64,000 bases of DNA. It comes from JBAXEO01 sp963789515. Lineage in GTDB: Bacteria; Actinomycetota; Coriobacteriia; Anaerosomatales; JAAXUF01. Made by a program: the position numbers and the translations under genes. The stretch spans positions 248,001 through 312,000 of the forward strand of contig CAWBKW010000004.1 in NCBI GenBank assembly GCA_963789515.1. Direction: 5' to 3'. A model generated the notes under the pieces. That model searched no databases. It was not told the DNA's origin and saw nothing but the letters and a program-made list of their open reading frames with translations. Shown here in pieces: positions 38,621 to 47,996 of the stretch (its first letter is position 1; each line of letters starts with the position of its first letter).

Positions 38621-39072
38621 CTAGCAGCAACCGCCACCGGCGCACCCACAACCGCCAGCAGGTTTCGGGTGGCTCGACCTGCCCGTTGGCCCCGGCGGAT
38701 CCGCACCGCGAGCACTTGACCGTCCGAGCCACCTGATCAGCGATCGCGTCGGCGTCGATGTCGCTCACGCAAGCCACAACCCCACCCACCAAGACGATCG
38801 GGAAATCGCCTTGCGTTTCGATCATCGCGTCGATCGCCGCGCTTTGCTCCAGGGGCGAGACGCCGTACAGGTCGACCGTCTCGATGTTCGAACACCTTGC
38901 CGAAATCACGCTTGAGCCGTTCCTCCAGCACGTGGAGGCGCCAGGTCACGGGCATGGCTCAAGTCGAACCCGCGCCGAAATCCAGTTCCTCGAGCGGACC
39001 GCCCGAGTACACCCGTGCGCCGCCTCAACCGCAGGCTTCCGGGTTGATGATCTTGATCGCTATCTCATCCAT
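38621..39072 (-). CDS. candidate selenoprotein with thioredoxin-like fold and two in-frame TGA codons
   Basis: The ATG at 39072 has GGAGGAG seven bases upstream. Translation gives MDEIAIKIINPEACG, then TGA (codon 16), then GGARVYSGGPLEELDFGAGST, a second TGA (codon 38), and AMPVTWRLHVLEERLKRDFG in the same frame. One extra base near 38890 leads on to NIETVDLYGVSPLEQ and GDFPIVLVGGVVACVSDIDADAI, which looks like the second half of a thioredoxin/YuzD-like fold. The C-terminus, after a CSRCG motif and another shift, is PAGGCGCAGGGCC. Each TGA is followed by a hairpin at 17-20 bases. The genome has selA, selB and tRNA-Sec. Family not recognised; it follows ccdA in a thiol-redox operon. Confidence 0.55.
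38922..38938 (-). promoter_or_regulatory. candidate SECIS hairpin after the second TGA
   Basis: CCTCCA-CGTGC-TGGAGG forms a perfect 6-bp stem with a 5-base loop, beginning 20 bases after TGA codon 38. Confidence 0.35.
38989..39007 (-). promoter_or_regulatory. candidate SECIS hairpin after the first TGA
   Basis: An 8-bp stem (one G-U pair) begins 17 bases after TGA codon 16, and its tip carries GGUC, as does the E. coli fdhF element recognised by SelB. Confidence 0.45.
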
Positions 39073-39091
39073 TGCGTTTCTCCTCCGAGAA

Positions 39092-39757
39092 TCAGGCAAT
39101 CCAAACGAGGTAGGCCGCAGCGCCGATAAGTGCCGCGCCGCCGATCTTGGTGAGCACGCCGGTCGCGCGCGACATCGAGCGCATCAGCCGTCAGGGAACC
39201 TGCGGCCAGACCGAGCAGCATCAGCGGCACGCCCTTGCCCGAGCCCGTAGACGAACAGCAACAGCGCGCCCTGCGGCACCGAACCCCGCGCGGCGGCGAT
39301 CGTCGCGATGGCGGCGAGAATGGGGGTCGAGCACGGCGAGGCGACGACTCCGAACAGGATGCCGAACAGGAACGCCCCCACGAAGCCCCGGCGCTCCGGA
39401 CGCGTGTTGGGCAGGAAGCGGTTCAGCGCGTCGAAGGGCAGGTTGATGGCGCCCAGCATCTGCAGGCCGAGCACCACGCAGATGGCCGCGACCACGTAGT
39501 AGGCCCACGCGCCCGCGAGCAGCGCGCGGCCCAGAAGCGCTGCGGCCGCGCCGATCGACAGCGAACAGCAGACTCATGCCCAGCACGAACGTCGCCGAGA
39601 GCGCGAGCCCTCGCAGCCACGCGGCGCGCCTGGTGATGCCGGGAGTCTCGGCGACCTGGCCGGTCACGTAGCCGAAGACGGCGGGGAGCATCGGCAGCAC
39701 GCATGGGCCGAAGCCCGCGACCATGCCGCCGAGAAACGCGATCGCCGAACGCAGCAA
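39092..39757 (-). CDS. ccdA: CcdA-type thiol:disulfide transporter, frame changes
   Basis: About 220 residues with six membrane helices. The first helix has the active-site Cys in GFGPCVLPMLPAVFGYVTG, and the fourth has GVVASPCSTPILAAI; this Cys pair moves electrons from cytoplasmic thioredoxin across the membrane. It ends TKIGGAALIGAAAYLVWIA. Start TTG 39757 is the best available. Frame changes near 39560, 39240 and 39180. The gene lies between a secreted thioredoxin and the candidate selenoprotein. Confidence 0.87.
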
Positions 39758-39806
39758 GACCGCCGAGCGACCCGGACGTCAGCTGGCGATGCGAACGACT
39801 CGATGT

Positions 39807-40343
39807 TCACTGGGCTATCAGCTTGTCGAGCCGCGCCTTCATGTCGGCCTCGGACATGGCGCCGGTGAACGAGTCGGCGATCTTGCCGTCAGGTGTGATG
39901 AAGAACGATGTCGGGATGTACTGGAACTGGAACTTCGACGCCAGCTGCTGGGCCGACGGGTCGTCGCTGATCGCGTTGACGAACACCACTTTGCCCTCGT
40001 AGCCGGGCATCACCTTGTCGACGACCGCCGAGATCTCGACGCACGGCTGACAGGACAGCGAGTGGAAGAGCACGTAGACGGGCTTGCCGGTCTTCAGCGC
40101 GGCCTCGTAGTCGGCGACGGCGTCGTTGTGGACTGAGGTGATGGTGGCACCCGCAGGGGCTGCGGCGGGCCGCGTCCCGGAAGCGCCGGACTCGACGTCG
40201 CGCTCGGTGCCGTCGCGGATCCGCCCAGGATCTTGGCGACCAGACACGCCGGCGAACAACGCCACAACGAGCCAGGGCGATGATCGACCGTCGGTGACAG
40301 GCGCTTCGAGCTCGGCGGATCCCTGACTTCTGTTGTCGGTCAC
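39807..40343 (-). CDS. membrane-anchored thioredoxin-like protein, frame changes near the anchor
   Basis: About 178 residues. GTG 40343 has GGAGGGAG nearby. A membrane helix (WLVVALFAGVSVAKILGG across two small frame changes at 40210-40250) precedes a thioredoxin domain with CQPC in LFHSLSCQPCVEISAVVD and cis-Pro in FQYIPTSFFITPDGK. It probably receives electrons from the adjacent CcdA outside the membrane. Confidence 0.85.
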   Translation of the reverse strand: MTDNRSQGSAELEAPVTDGRSSPWLVVALFAGVSGRQDPGRIRDGTERDVESGASGTRPAAAPAGATITSVHNDAVADYEAALKTGKPVYVLFHSLSCQPCVEISAVVDKVMPGYEGKVVFVNAISDDPSAQQLASKFQFQYIPTSFFITPDGKIADSFTGAMSEADMKARLDKLIAQ

Positions 40344-40392
40344 GTCTTGCTCCCTCCATCGGACGATCGCAGACACTGCGGCGCTTCAGGCG

Positions 40393-41367
40393 CTATCCCA
40401 GTACCGCGTTGAACAGATAGCCGATCGCAATGATGCCGACGGCATTCACGCCGAAGTACACGGCGATGAGCTTGGGCTTGAGACTTTGCGCAGGATGATC
40501 GCCTCGGGAAGCGACAGCCCGACGACCGCCATCATGAAGGCGAGCGAGGTCCCCATCGCCACGCCCTTCTGCGTGAGCACGCCGATCGAGCGGCACGACG
40601 CCGGCGGCGTTGCTGTAGAGCGGCACGCCGACGAGCACGGCGAGCGGAACGGCGAGCGGATTGCCCGGCCCCGCGTACTGCGCGAGGAAGTCGTCGGGGA
40701 TGTAGCCGTGCATGACAGCGCCGATGCCGATGCCCACGACCACGTAGGGCCAACCTTGCCGACGATCTCGCTTCACGTAGCCGACGCGCATACGCTGATG
40801 CGCTCGCGCCACGTCTGCTCCGGGCAGCTCCCCGGCGTCACCCATGCGTATCTCGTAGACGTACTCCTCGACCCAGCTCTCGAGCCCCAGCTTGCCGATG
40901 ATGATGCCGCTGGTGATCGCGATGAAGAGGCCCGCAGACGATGTAGAGCGCGGCGATCTTCCAGCCGAACATGCCGCCGAGCAGGATGATCGCGACCTCG
41001 TTGATCATCGGGCTGGCGACCAGGAACGAGAACGTCACGCCAAGCGGCACACCGCTCTCCACGAAGCCGATGAACAGCGGCACAGCCGAGCACGAGCAGA
41101 ACGGCGTCACGATGCCGAGAAGCGCCGCAGCGACGTTGCCGCCGTAGAGGCGCGAATGCGACAGCAGCTTGCGGGTCTTCTCGGGCGGGAAGAACGACCG
41201 GATGATCGCCACGAAGAAGATGACGACGGCCAGCAGCGATGAGGACCTTGGGCACGTCGTACAGGAAGAAGTTCACCGACATGCCGAGCTTGCTCGTCGG
41301 CTCAAGCCCAAGCACGGTGTAGGTGAGCCAGTCTGCGAGCAGCTGAGAGCGGGTAGAACGGGTCCAT
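40393..41367 (-). CDS. UPF0718/ArsP-type permease, frame changes
   Basis: About 325 residues, eight or more membrane helices. The family hallmark VTPFCSCSAVPLFIGFVESGVPLG is present, followed by LVASPMINEVAIILLGG, and later VGVPLYSNAAGVVPL. Members include ArsP, which exports trivalent organoarsenicals; others are of unknown substrate. Frame changes near 41345, 41235, 40930, 40770, 40590 and 40490. It is in an ArsR-controlled cluster, which supports a metal(loid) substrate. Confidence 0.83.
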
Positions 41368-41421
41368 CAGCAGGCGACTCCAGTCAGACGGAGGCTCAGC
41401 GAGCGTCTGCAGCCGAGAGGA

Positions 41422-41641
41422 TCATCTGACGTCGTCATACGACGGCACGCGGCCGGCGAGCTTGAGCTCCTCGTCGACCACGAGCGCCGGCGTCGACATG
41501 ACTCCGAACGCCATGATCTCGGCGATACTCGGTGACCTTGACGATCTCGGCGTCGATGCCGAGTTCATCAACGGCCTTCTTCGCGAGTCCATCGAGCTTC
41601 TGGCAGTTCGCGCATCCCGAACCCAGCACCTTGATGACCAT
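41422..41641 (-). CDS. small thioredoxin-fold protein (TM0996/MTH895 type), one frame change
   Basis: About 72 residues. It begins MVIKVLGSGCANCQKLDGLAKKAVDELG with a CXXC redox motif, and ends FGVMSTPALVVDEELKLAGRVPSYDDV with cis-Pro. The frame changes near 41525; removing one T joins the halves. Such glutaredoxin-like proteins often stand beside UPF0718 permeases. Confidence 0.85.
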
Positions 41642-41665
41642 GACTCCTCCTTCTGTGCTGGCAAG

Positions 41666-41682
41666 GTCGAAAATCTTCGAAC
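41666..41682. promoter_or_regulatory. ArsR-type operator upstream of the small thioredoxin gene
   Basis: GTCGAAAATCTTCGAAC is an imperfect palindrome (TCGAA/TTCGA core) 25 bases above the thioredoxin ATG. It matches the operator at the arsR gene. Confidence 0.5.
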
Positions 41683-41734
41683 TATCGGGGCAAGAAGACG
41701 CGGCTCGGCAGCTACGCCGACCCGCCTGTGTGGC

Positions 41735-42060
41735 CTAGTACCGCTTGAGTTCCTCAGCTGCGGTAGCGAGCACGTCGCGCTGAAGTGCGTAGTACGTCCA
41801 CAGGCCGTCCTTGCGGCGCTCACAAGTCCGGCAGAGCGCAATACCGACATGTGGTGCGAGATCGTCGACGGCGACAGCCCAAGATGGTCCGACAACTTGC
41901 ACGCGCAGACCTCCTCGGCACTGCAACAGGTCTTGCCTTGTTGAGGCGTCGAGGCACTCAGAAGCCGCAGTATCTCCCGGCGGTGCTCCGAGGCAAGCGC
42001 CTTGAACACCTCGTCGAGCTGCGTCCTGACCGTGACCTGGTCATGCGTACCGTCCCTCAA
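41735..42060 (-). CDS. ArsR-family transcriptional repressor, one frame change
   Basis: About 108 residues. Winged helix: VFKALASEHRREILRLLSA, then LSDHLGLSPSTISHHMSVLRSAGLV. Between them is a Cys-rich stretch, GKTCCSAEEVCACKLSD, which can bind arsenite-type ligands. The frame changes near 41830; the end DGLWTYYALQRDVLATAAEELKRY is the wing and last helix. TTG 42060 directly abuts the palindrome at 42064, so the true start may be a little later. Confidence 0.85.
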
Positions 42061-42063
42061 CTA

Positions 42064-42081
42064 GTTCGAAAACTTTCGAAC
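42064..42081. promoter_or_regulatory. ArsR-type operator upstream of arsR
   Basis: GTTCGAAAACTTTCGAAC is a perfect 8-bp inverted repeat with a 2-base centre, four bases above the arsR open frame; it is the likely autoregulatory site. Confidence 0.55.
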
Positions 42082-42126
42082 AGTGTGACACGTCCTGTGC
42101 CTGGCGTGCAAGCCGGAGATGGAGGT

Positions 42127-43021
42127 CTACCCCGGCACTGACTCGACCAGATACTCCGCGAACGCCTCGGCGGCACGCGTCGGGCGTCCCCTTGGGCAGC
42201 AGCGTGTAGAACGGCCGGACGATGGCCGGCCCCTCGAGGTCGACCTGCGCGACGGTGCCCAGGCTGAGCGCCTTGTCGGCGACCTGCCGGGAGAGCATCG
42301 CGACACCCAGCCCTCCCTCGACCGCGCTCACGATCGCCTCGCCGGTGCCCAGCTCGACGACAACGCGGAGCTCATCAGGGTCGACGCCGCGCTCGGTCAG
42401 GAGCTGTTCGGCGACCTGCCGGGTGCCCGAACCGCGCTCGCGCATCACCCAATCGGCCTCGGCCAGGTCCGCGAGCGCCACGTGCTTGCGAGTGGCAAGC
42501 GGGCTGTCGGAAGGACAGATGACGAGCAGCTCGTCGGAGCCGATCTCGGCATAGGTCGCACGCGAACCCTTGACCACCGCGCCCGTCACGCCGAGGTCGG
42601 CGAGCCCGGTCTGGAGCGCCTCGGCGACTTCGGCGGTGTCGTGGATGGTGATGGTGACGCGGACCTCCGGATGCTCGGCGAGGAAGCTGCCGAGAAGACG
42701 CGGGATGACGTACACGCCGGGCGTGGTGCTCGCGGCGATGTTCAGGTGGCCCGTGACGGCGCCGCTGAGCGCGGCGATGTCCTCACGGGCCTGCTCGACC
42801 TCGCCGAGCACCCGGCGGGCGTAGGGAAGCAGCGTGCGACCGGCCTCGGTGAGGTCGATGCGGCGGTAGCGGCGGTCGAGCAGCGTGGCGCCGGCGTCGG
42901 CCTCGAGCGCCTGGATCTGCATGGTGACCGCAGGCTGGGAGATCCCCATCGCCCGCGCGGCGTCGGAGAACGAACCGCGCTCGACGACGGTGATGAAGGT
43001 GCGCAGCTGGGCGATGTTCAC
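42127..43021 (-). CDS. LysR-family transcriptional regulator, one frame change
   Basis: About 298 residues. N-terminal helix-turn-helix: LRTFITVVERGSFSDAARAMGISQPAVTMQIQALE. The effector domain follows from about residue 90 (GHLNIAASTTPGVYVIPRLL). Near 42170 the frame moves by one T to reach AAEAFAEYLVESVPG and TAG. The subgroup resembles CysB/CbbR-type regulators of sulfur or carbon genes. The target is unknown; a palindromic box lies upstream. Confidence 0.87.
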
Positions 43022-43073
43022 GCGAGGCTCTCCTCGGTTCGCAGCACGAGATAGGACCCGCTCATCATACGAG

Positions 43074-43088
43074 ATAAGCGCGGCTTAT
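43074..43088. promoter_or_regulatory. LysR-type box ATAAGC-N3-GCTTAT
   Basis: A perfect 6+6 palindrome 53 bases above the lysR start, with the ATA...TAT ends typical of LysR recognition sites; likely autoregulation. Confidence 0.5.
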
Positions 43089-43138
43089 GCCCCGGACGGG
43101 GACGGAACGAACCGGCAGGCGCCGCGTCGGGACCGCGC

Positions 43139-44344
43139 TCAGTCGTCCTTGCCCTTGGCGATGACCAGCTCGCCCATCTCGCGGCCCCACGCCCGCGCGG
43201 CATCGATGTCGGCCGGCAGCGGCTTGAACTTGCACGTGAAATCGGGTGTCGGCACTTCGAAGCCGATCTCCTCGAGCCGGGCGCGCATCTGCTTGGTGGC
43301 ACCGCTCGACCAGCCGTACGAGCCGAAGACTCCCGCGAGCTTGTCCTTGGGCTTGAGACCGGCGATGTACTGCAGGTAGGCCGCGACCCGATAGAGCATC
43401 CCATGGTGCAGCGCCGGGCTGCCGAGAAGGAGCGCCCGGCTGTCGAGCAGGTGCCGCGTGATGAGGGCCATCGACGTCTCGGCGAGGTCGAACAGGTGCA
43501 CGTCCACTCCGGTCTCCGCTACGCCATCCGCGATCTCGCGGGCCAGCACGTCGGTCGAGCCCCACATCGTTGAGTAGGCGATGACAAGCTTGTCGTAGGT
43601 GTCACCCGAGGTCATGCGGTCGTAGGCGTCAAAGGCCGCAGGCACGCTCTCACGACGCCAGATCAGACCGTGGGACGGCGCGATGATGTCGCACGTCCAC
43701 CCGAGGTCGATGACCTTGGCGACGGACTTGCCGACCTGCGTGGAGAGCGGCATGAGGATGTTGGCGTAGTAGGCGGTGAGCTCCTCGATCGCGAGATTGA
43801 GGTCGATCTCGTCGACGAACCGCTCCGACGTGGCGAGGTGCTGGCCGAACGCGTCGTTGCACATGAGCGTGCAGACCTCGGGGCAGAAGGTGAACATCGA
43901 ATCGGGCCAGTGCACCATGGGCATCGGCATGAAGCGGAGCGTCCTTCCGCCCAGATCGATGACGTCGTCAGCGCCCACCGGCGATATCTCGAGGTCCGGG
44001 CCGTGGTACTCGGCGATTCCCCGGACTCCTCCGGCACTCGCCACGACCTTGGCCTGCGGCATCGCGTTCATGCAGAGCCGCAGTCCGCCGTTGTGGTCGG
44101 GCTCGATATGGTTGACCACGATGTAGTCGATCTTGTCGAGCGGCACGACACTCTCGATGCGCTCCAACAGCTCGGGAACGAACGGCACCTTCACCGTATC
44201 GACGAGGGCGATCTTGTCCTTGCCGATGACCAGATAGGCGTTGTAGGTCGTGCCGTTGGGAGTCTCGTAACCGTGGAAGTCGCGCAGGTTCCAGTCGATC
44301 GCGCCTACCCACTCGATGCCGCCGGTCACGGGGACGGAACGCAT
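43139..44344 (-). CDS. flavodiiron protein (A-type flavoprotein, FprA)
   Basis: 401 residues, intact. Reduces O2 to water or NO to N2O in anaerobes. The beta-lactamase-like di-iron domain has all ligands: HIEPDH in VVNHIEPDHNG, later MVHWPDS, MCNDAFGQH and APSHGLIWR. A flavodoxin domain follows with the FMN loop AYSTMWGSTDVLA. The start ATG has GGAGG four bases upstream. No rubredoxin or NAD(P)H:flavin domain is fused. Protects oxygen-sensitive enzymes such as the hydrogenase nearby. Confidence 0.93.
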   Translation of the reverse strand: MRSVPVTGGIEWVGAIDWNLRDFHGYETPNGTTYNAYLVIGKDKIALVDTVKVPFVPELLERIESVVPLDKIDYIVVNHIEPDHNGGLRLCMNAMPQAKVVASAGGVRGIAEYHGPDLEISPVGADDVIDLGGRTLRFMPMPMVHWPDSMFTFCPEVCTLMCNDAFGQHLATSERFVDEIDLNLAIEELTAYYANILMPLSTQVGKSVAKVIDLGWTCDIIAPSHGLIWRRESVPAAFDAYDRMTSGDTYDKLVIAYSTMWGSTDVLAREIADGVAETGVDVHLFDLAETSMALITRHLLDSRALLLGSPALHHGMLYRVAAYLQYIAGLKPKDKLAGVFGSYGWSSGATKQMRARLEEIGFEVPTPDFTCKFKPLPADIDAARAWGREMGELVIAKGKDD

Positions 44345-44463
44345 GATGCCTCCAAGGAAGAATGGCCTGTACCAGCAGAGGATACCCCGAAGCGGAATCT
44401 GTACCACGGCGGGCCGATAGAGGAAGATACCTCAAGACTCCGGACCCGCGCAGAAGGACGTAC

Positions 44464-45384
44464 ATGCAGCGTATCCTGCTCACCAACAACCATCTCGTCC
44501 AGCCCGGCGGCAGCGAGACCTGGACCCTGACGGTTGCGGCGGAACTCGTCCGCAGAGGGCACGACGTGGTCGTGTACGCGCCCGAGAAGGGCCCGTTCGC
44601 GGACGCATTCCCGTGCCCGGTGCTCACCGAGGTCAGGGGCAGGTTCGACGTAGGGCTCGTCAACCACAACACGTGCATTCCTGCCGCCCGCCGAGCGTGC
44701 GGCAGGGTGATCATGAACTGCCACGGCACGTTTCCCCCGCTCGAGCAGCCCGTGCCCGGCGCCGACCGCTACGTCGCCATCTCCGAAGAGGTGCGTGCCC
44801 ACGTACAGTCGCTGGGCTACGACGCGGCTCTGATCCGCAATCCCATCGACTGTGGTCTGTTCGCACCCAGACGGCCGATCCGGGACAAGCTCCACACCAT
44901 CTTCAGCCTCTGCCAGGGAGACCTGGCCAATGAGCTCCTCGCTGCGGTGTGCGAGAACCGGGGCTGGGAGCTGCGCGCCGTCGACAACGAGCATCGCGGG
45001 CTCGGCCTCGAGGCGGACATGAACGAGGCCGACGTGGTCGTCGGGCTCGGCCGCAGCGCGATGGAGGGGCTGGCCTGCGGACGCGCGGTGCTCATTCTCG
45101 ATTCGCGCGCCTACACGCCGTACGCGATGGACGGCCTGGTGACGAGCGACAACGTGCAAGCCTTACTCGAATGCAACCTGTCGGGACGGCGATTCGCCCG
45201 CGAAGCGACTCTTGAGAGCGTCTCAGCCGAGCTGGACAGCTACCGGCCGGAACTGGGGTCGTTCGGGCGCGAGTTCGCGCTGGCGAACTTCGAGGTCGGT
45301 CGGCAGGTCGATGCCTACCTGGACCTCGCCGCCACGATCCGACGGTCGCCCTGGAGGGTCATGAGGGGTTTCTTCGCCCGCTGA
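44464..45384 (+). CDS. glycosyltransferase, GT4-like
   Basis: 306 residues, intact. N-terminal Rossmann half with LLTNNHLVQPGGSETWTLTVAAELVRRGHDVVVYAP; C-terminal half with EADVVVGLGRSAMEGLACGRAVLI, where the Glu of the EX7E-like motif lies. It is shorter than classical GT4 enzymes, lacking some middle strands. The acceptor is unknown. AGAAGGA lies before the ATG. Divergent from the flavodiiron gene and convergent with the polyprenyl synthase gene. Confidence 0.8.
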   Translation: MQRILLTNNHLVQPGGSETWTLTVAAELVRRGHDVVVYAPEKGPFADAFPCPVLTEVRGRFDVGLVNHNTCIPAARRACGRVIMNCHGTFPPLEQPVPGADRYVAISEEVRAHVQSLGYDAALIRNPIDCGLFAPRRPIRDKLHTIFSLCQGDLANELLAAVCENRGWELRAVDNEHRGLGLEADMNEADVVVGLGRSAMEGLACGRAVLILDSRAYTPYAMDGLVTSDNVQALLECNLSGRRFAREATLESVSAELDSYRPELGSFGREFALANFEVGRQVDAYLDLAATIRRSPWRVMRGFFAR

Positions 45385-45386
45385 AC

Positions 45387-46395
45387 TCAGCTGCTGCGCT
45401 TCACGAAGAAGTCGGCCATCGCGGCGAGCATGTCGCGAGCCTTGGTACGCGGGATGTCGGCCACGAGGGCGGCCTTCGAGTCCGCGACCAGTCGGCCGGC
45501 GAAGTCGTTGGCGAAGTCGATCGAGCCCGCTTCGCGCATGATGGTCACCGCCTCCTCGAGCCCGGCTGCGCTTGTCTCGCGCGCCGACAACAGCGCCAGG
45601 AGCCGCTCTCGGCGCTCCGAGTGCTGCAGAGCGTGGACCGCCACCAGCGTGCGCTTGCCTTCGGTGATGTCGGAACGGAAGTCCTTCTTGGTGGACTCCC
45701 TGGTGCCCACGAGGTTCAGCACGTCGTCCTGGATCTGGAACGCGAGTCCCGGTGCCCATGCCGAAGGCTCGCAAGGTCGCGATCTGTGTCTCCGAGCCAC
45801 CACCGACGATGGCGCCGACGGCGAGCGGGACCGCTCCGGAGTAGTACGCGGTCTTGTGGTTGGCCATCAGGAGGTAGTCCTCGACGGTCAGGTCGAAGCG
45901 GTCGTCGCGCGCCCAGCCGATGTCGAGCGCCTGTCCTTCGATCGTGCGCGTGGTCATGTCGACGAGTTCGGCAAGTACCCGGAGCTTGACGTGGTCATCC
46001 ATGCCCGGATCGTGAACCACCGTGCCGGTGACCAGCGACAACGCGAGGTCGCCCGCGTTGATGGCCAGACCCTCGCCCTCGCGGACGTGGAGGCACGGCT
46101 CTCCTCGGCGGGTCTCGGAGGAGTCCTCGATGTCGTCGTGGATGAGCGCGGCGGTGTGGAAGTGCTCGATGGCAGCCGCGGCAGGGTACGCCTTGGCGGG
46201 GTCCCCGCCGACCGCCTCGCACGCGAGTAGGCAGATGAGCGGACGGTGACGTTTTCCCGCGTTCGCCGAGTAGCCGGCCAACGGGCCGTAAAGGTAGCGC
46301 TTCATGTCCGGGTGGGTACCGTCGGTGAAGAAGGTGGCGAGGTAGGTGTCCATCTTCTTGGAGTTGCGCTTGAGGTAGAGCTCGAAGCCGATCAT
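45387..46395 (-). CDS. polyprenyl (geranylgeranyl-type) diphosphate synthase, one frame change
   Basis: About 335 residues. First Asp-rich motif is ALIHDDIEDSSETRRGEP; the second region is FQIQDDVLNLVGTRESTKKDF, and the chain-elongation Lys is in YSANAGKRHRPLI. It makes prenyl diphosphates for quinones or lipid carriers in the cytosol. Near 45755 one extra G breaks the frame; without it, FGMGTGLAFQIQDD is continuous. Product length cannot be predicted safely. Confidence 0.9.
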
Positions 46396-46587
46396 GACCC
46401 TCCCAGCAGGACGGTCCCCGTCTCTCGGTGACCCCACGTCAGGACGAGGGAGAACACAGAGCCGAGGGTTCGCGCGTAATGGTATCAGAGACTCACTCGA
46501 TTCAGGCGCGGGCCACGCTCCGTCCCTAACCCCCTGTCCGGGTGAAGATTGCCCCTGAAAGGGGTACCATCGAAGCGATTCGGAGGT

Positions 46588-46604
46588 GCCGCCCGTCGGG
46601 CGGC
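46588..46604 (+). promoter_or_regulatory. leader hairpin before the DUF5684-like gene
   Basis: GCCGCCC-GTC-GGGCGGC gives a 7-bp stem 20 bases above the GTG start, close to its ribosome site; it may tune translation. The rest of the 46396-46624 gap shows no gene. Confidence 0.3.
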
Positions 46605-46624
46605 CGGCTGAAGGGGGCGGTGCA

Positions 46625-47116
46625 GTGGACTACTCGACTACGAGTCAAGGTCTCACGGGCGCGCAGGCAGGGGGTCTCGGGGCGTTCAGCGGCGTGATGG
46701 GGTTCTTCTGGTTGGCGTTCATCGTCATCTACCTCGTGGCCATGTGGAAGATCTACGTCAAGGCCGGCGAGGAAGGCTGGAAGTGCCTCATCCCGATCTA
46801 TAACATCATCATCCTGCTCAAGATCGTCGGCAGGCCGTGGTGGTGGCTGCTGCTCATGTTCATCCCGTTCGTGAACTTCGTGATCCTCATCATCGTCTAC
46901 TACGACTTGTCCAAGTCCTTCGGCCACGGTATCGGCTTCACGATCGGACTCATCTTCCTGAGCTTCATCTTCCTGCTGATCCTGGGCTTCGGCGGGGACA
47001 GGTATATCGGCCCCGGCGGCGTCGCCGCCGCTCCGGCCTACATCCCTCCGACCGCTCCCCCGCCCGCGCCGCCGATGGCCCCGCCACCGGCACCGCCGGC
47101 ACCGCCGAGCGCCTAG
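46625..47116 (+). CDS. small membrane protein, DUF5684-like
   Basis: 163 residues. Four hydrophobic segments: FFWLAFIVIYLVAMWKIY, WWLLLMFIPFVNFVILIIVYY and GFTIGLIFLSFIFLLILGF are the clearest. The phrase KIYVKAGEEGWKCLIPIYNIIILLKI is typical of DUF5684 proteins. A Pro/Ala-rich tail of about 35 residues follows the last helix. Start GTG with AAGGGGG seven bases upstream. Function unknown. Confidence 0.75.
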   Translation: MDYSTTSQGLTGAQAGGLGAFSGVMGFFWLAFIVIYLVAMWKIYVKAGEEGWKCLIPIYNIIILLKIVGRPWWWLLLMFIPFVNFVILIIVYYDLSKSFGHGIGFTIGLIFLSFIFLLILGFGGDRYIGPGGVAAAPAYIPPTAPPPAPPMAPPPAPPAPPSA

Positions 47117-47154
47117 CACCACCGCTCGGTTCGCCGAGTCTCACGAGCACACCG

Positions 47155-47182
47155 GCGCCGCCGCGAGAGATCGCGGCGGCGC
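47155..47182. terminator. bidirectional hairpin between convergent genes
   Basis: An 11-bp perfect stem (GCGCCGCCGCG and its complement) with a 6-base loop, followed on the plus strand by a pyrimidine-rich stretch, lies between the DUF5684-like gene and the ABC permease gene. Confidence 0.65.
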
Positions 47183-47185
47183 TTC

Positions 47186-47996
47186 TCACTTCTCGGCGCG
47201 GAAGCCCTTCTCGATGAAGACCCCGTCGGCGCTGAAGCGGCGGTGGTACGTCAGCAGCAGTGCGATGACGCTCCCCATCGCGGTCGCGGCGGCCACCATG
47301 AGCATCACGACGATCTGGTAGCCGGTGGCGGTCACCGGGTCGGCGCCGGCAAGGATCTGGCCGGCCATCATGCCCGGGATGAAGACGAGCCCCGCCGCCG
47401 CCATCGAGTTGATGGTCGGGATCATGCCGGCGCGCAGGGCGAGCGCGGATCGAGCCGTGCGCGGCCTCCCACGGTGTGGCGCCGAGCGCGGTGAGCGCGA
47501 GCAGCTCGCCTTCTCGGGCGTCCATGTCGGCGAACACCCGCTCGAGCGCCAGGGCGATACCGGTCATGGAGTTGCCGATCACCATGCCCGCGAGCGGGAT
47601 GACGTACTGCGGCAGATACCACGGTTCGACCTGCACGATGACCCCGGTGACCGAGAAGGTGACGATGAAGCCGGTGAGCGCCATCGACACGAAGGCGCTG
47701 CCGAAGATACCCTTGGGCGCGTCGGGGCTGCGCTGCACCAGGATGCGGGCCGCGAACAGCACCATCAGCAGGATGATCCCGACCACGAGCCACGGCGAGT
47801 TGACGCCGAAGACCCAGCGCAGGATGAAGCCCAGGGCGAGCAGCTGCACGTAGGTCCGTACGGTCGCGATCGCGAGGTCCTTCGTGATCCCGAGCGAGAG
47901 CCGGATCGACACGATGCCGACGAAGAACACGAACCCCGTGGCGAGCATGAGCTGGAACCAGCCGATCGGGATGACCCCTCCCGCCGCCCCGCTCAC
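47186..47996 (-). CDS. ABC transporter permease, FetB/UPF0014 family, one frame change
   Basis: About 268 residues, seven membrane helices. Signatures: TVRTYVQLLALGFILRWVF, IPLAGMVIGNSMTGIALALERV and INSMAAAGLVFIPGMMAGQILAGADP. FetAB exports iron in E. coli; family members may move other substrates. One A near 47446 breaks the frame between ATPWEAAHGS and SALALRAGMIPTI. The GTG start overlaps the stop of the ATPase gene. Confidence 0.88.
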
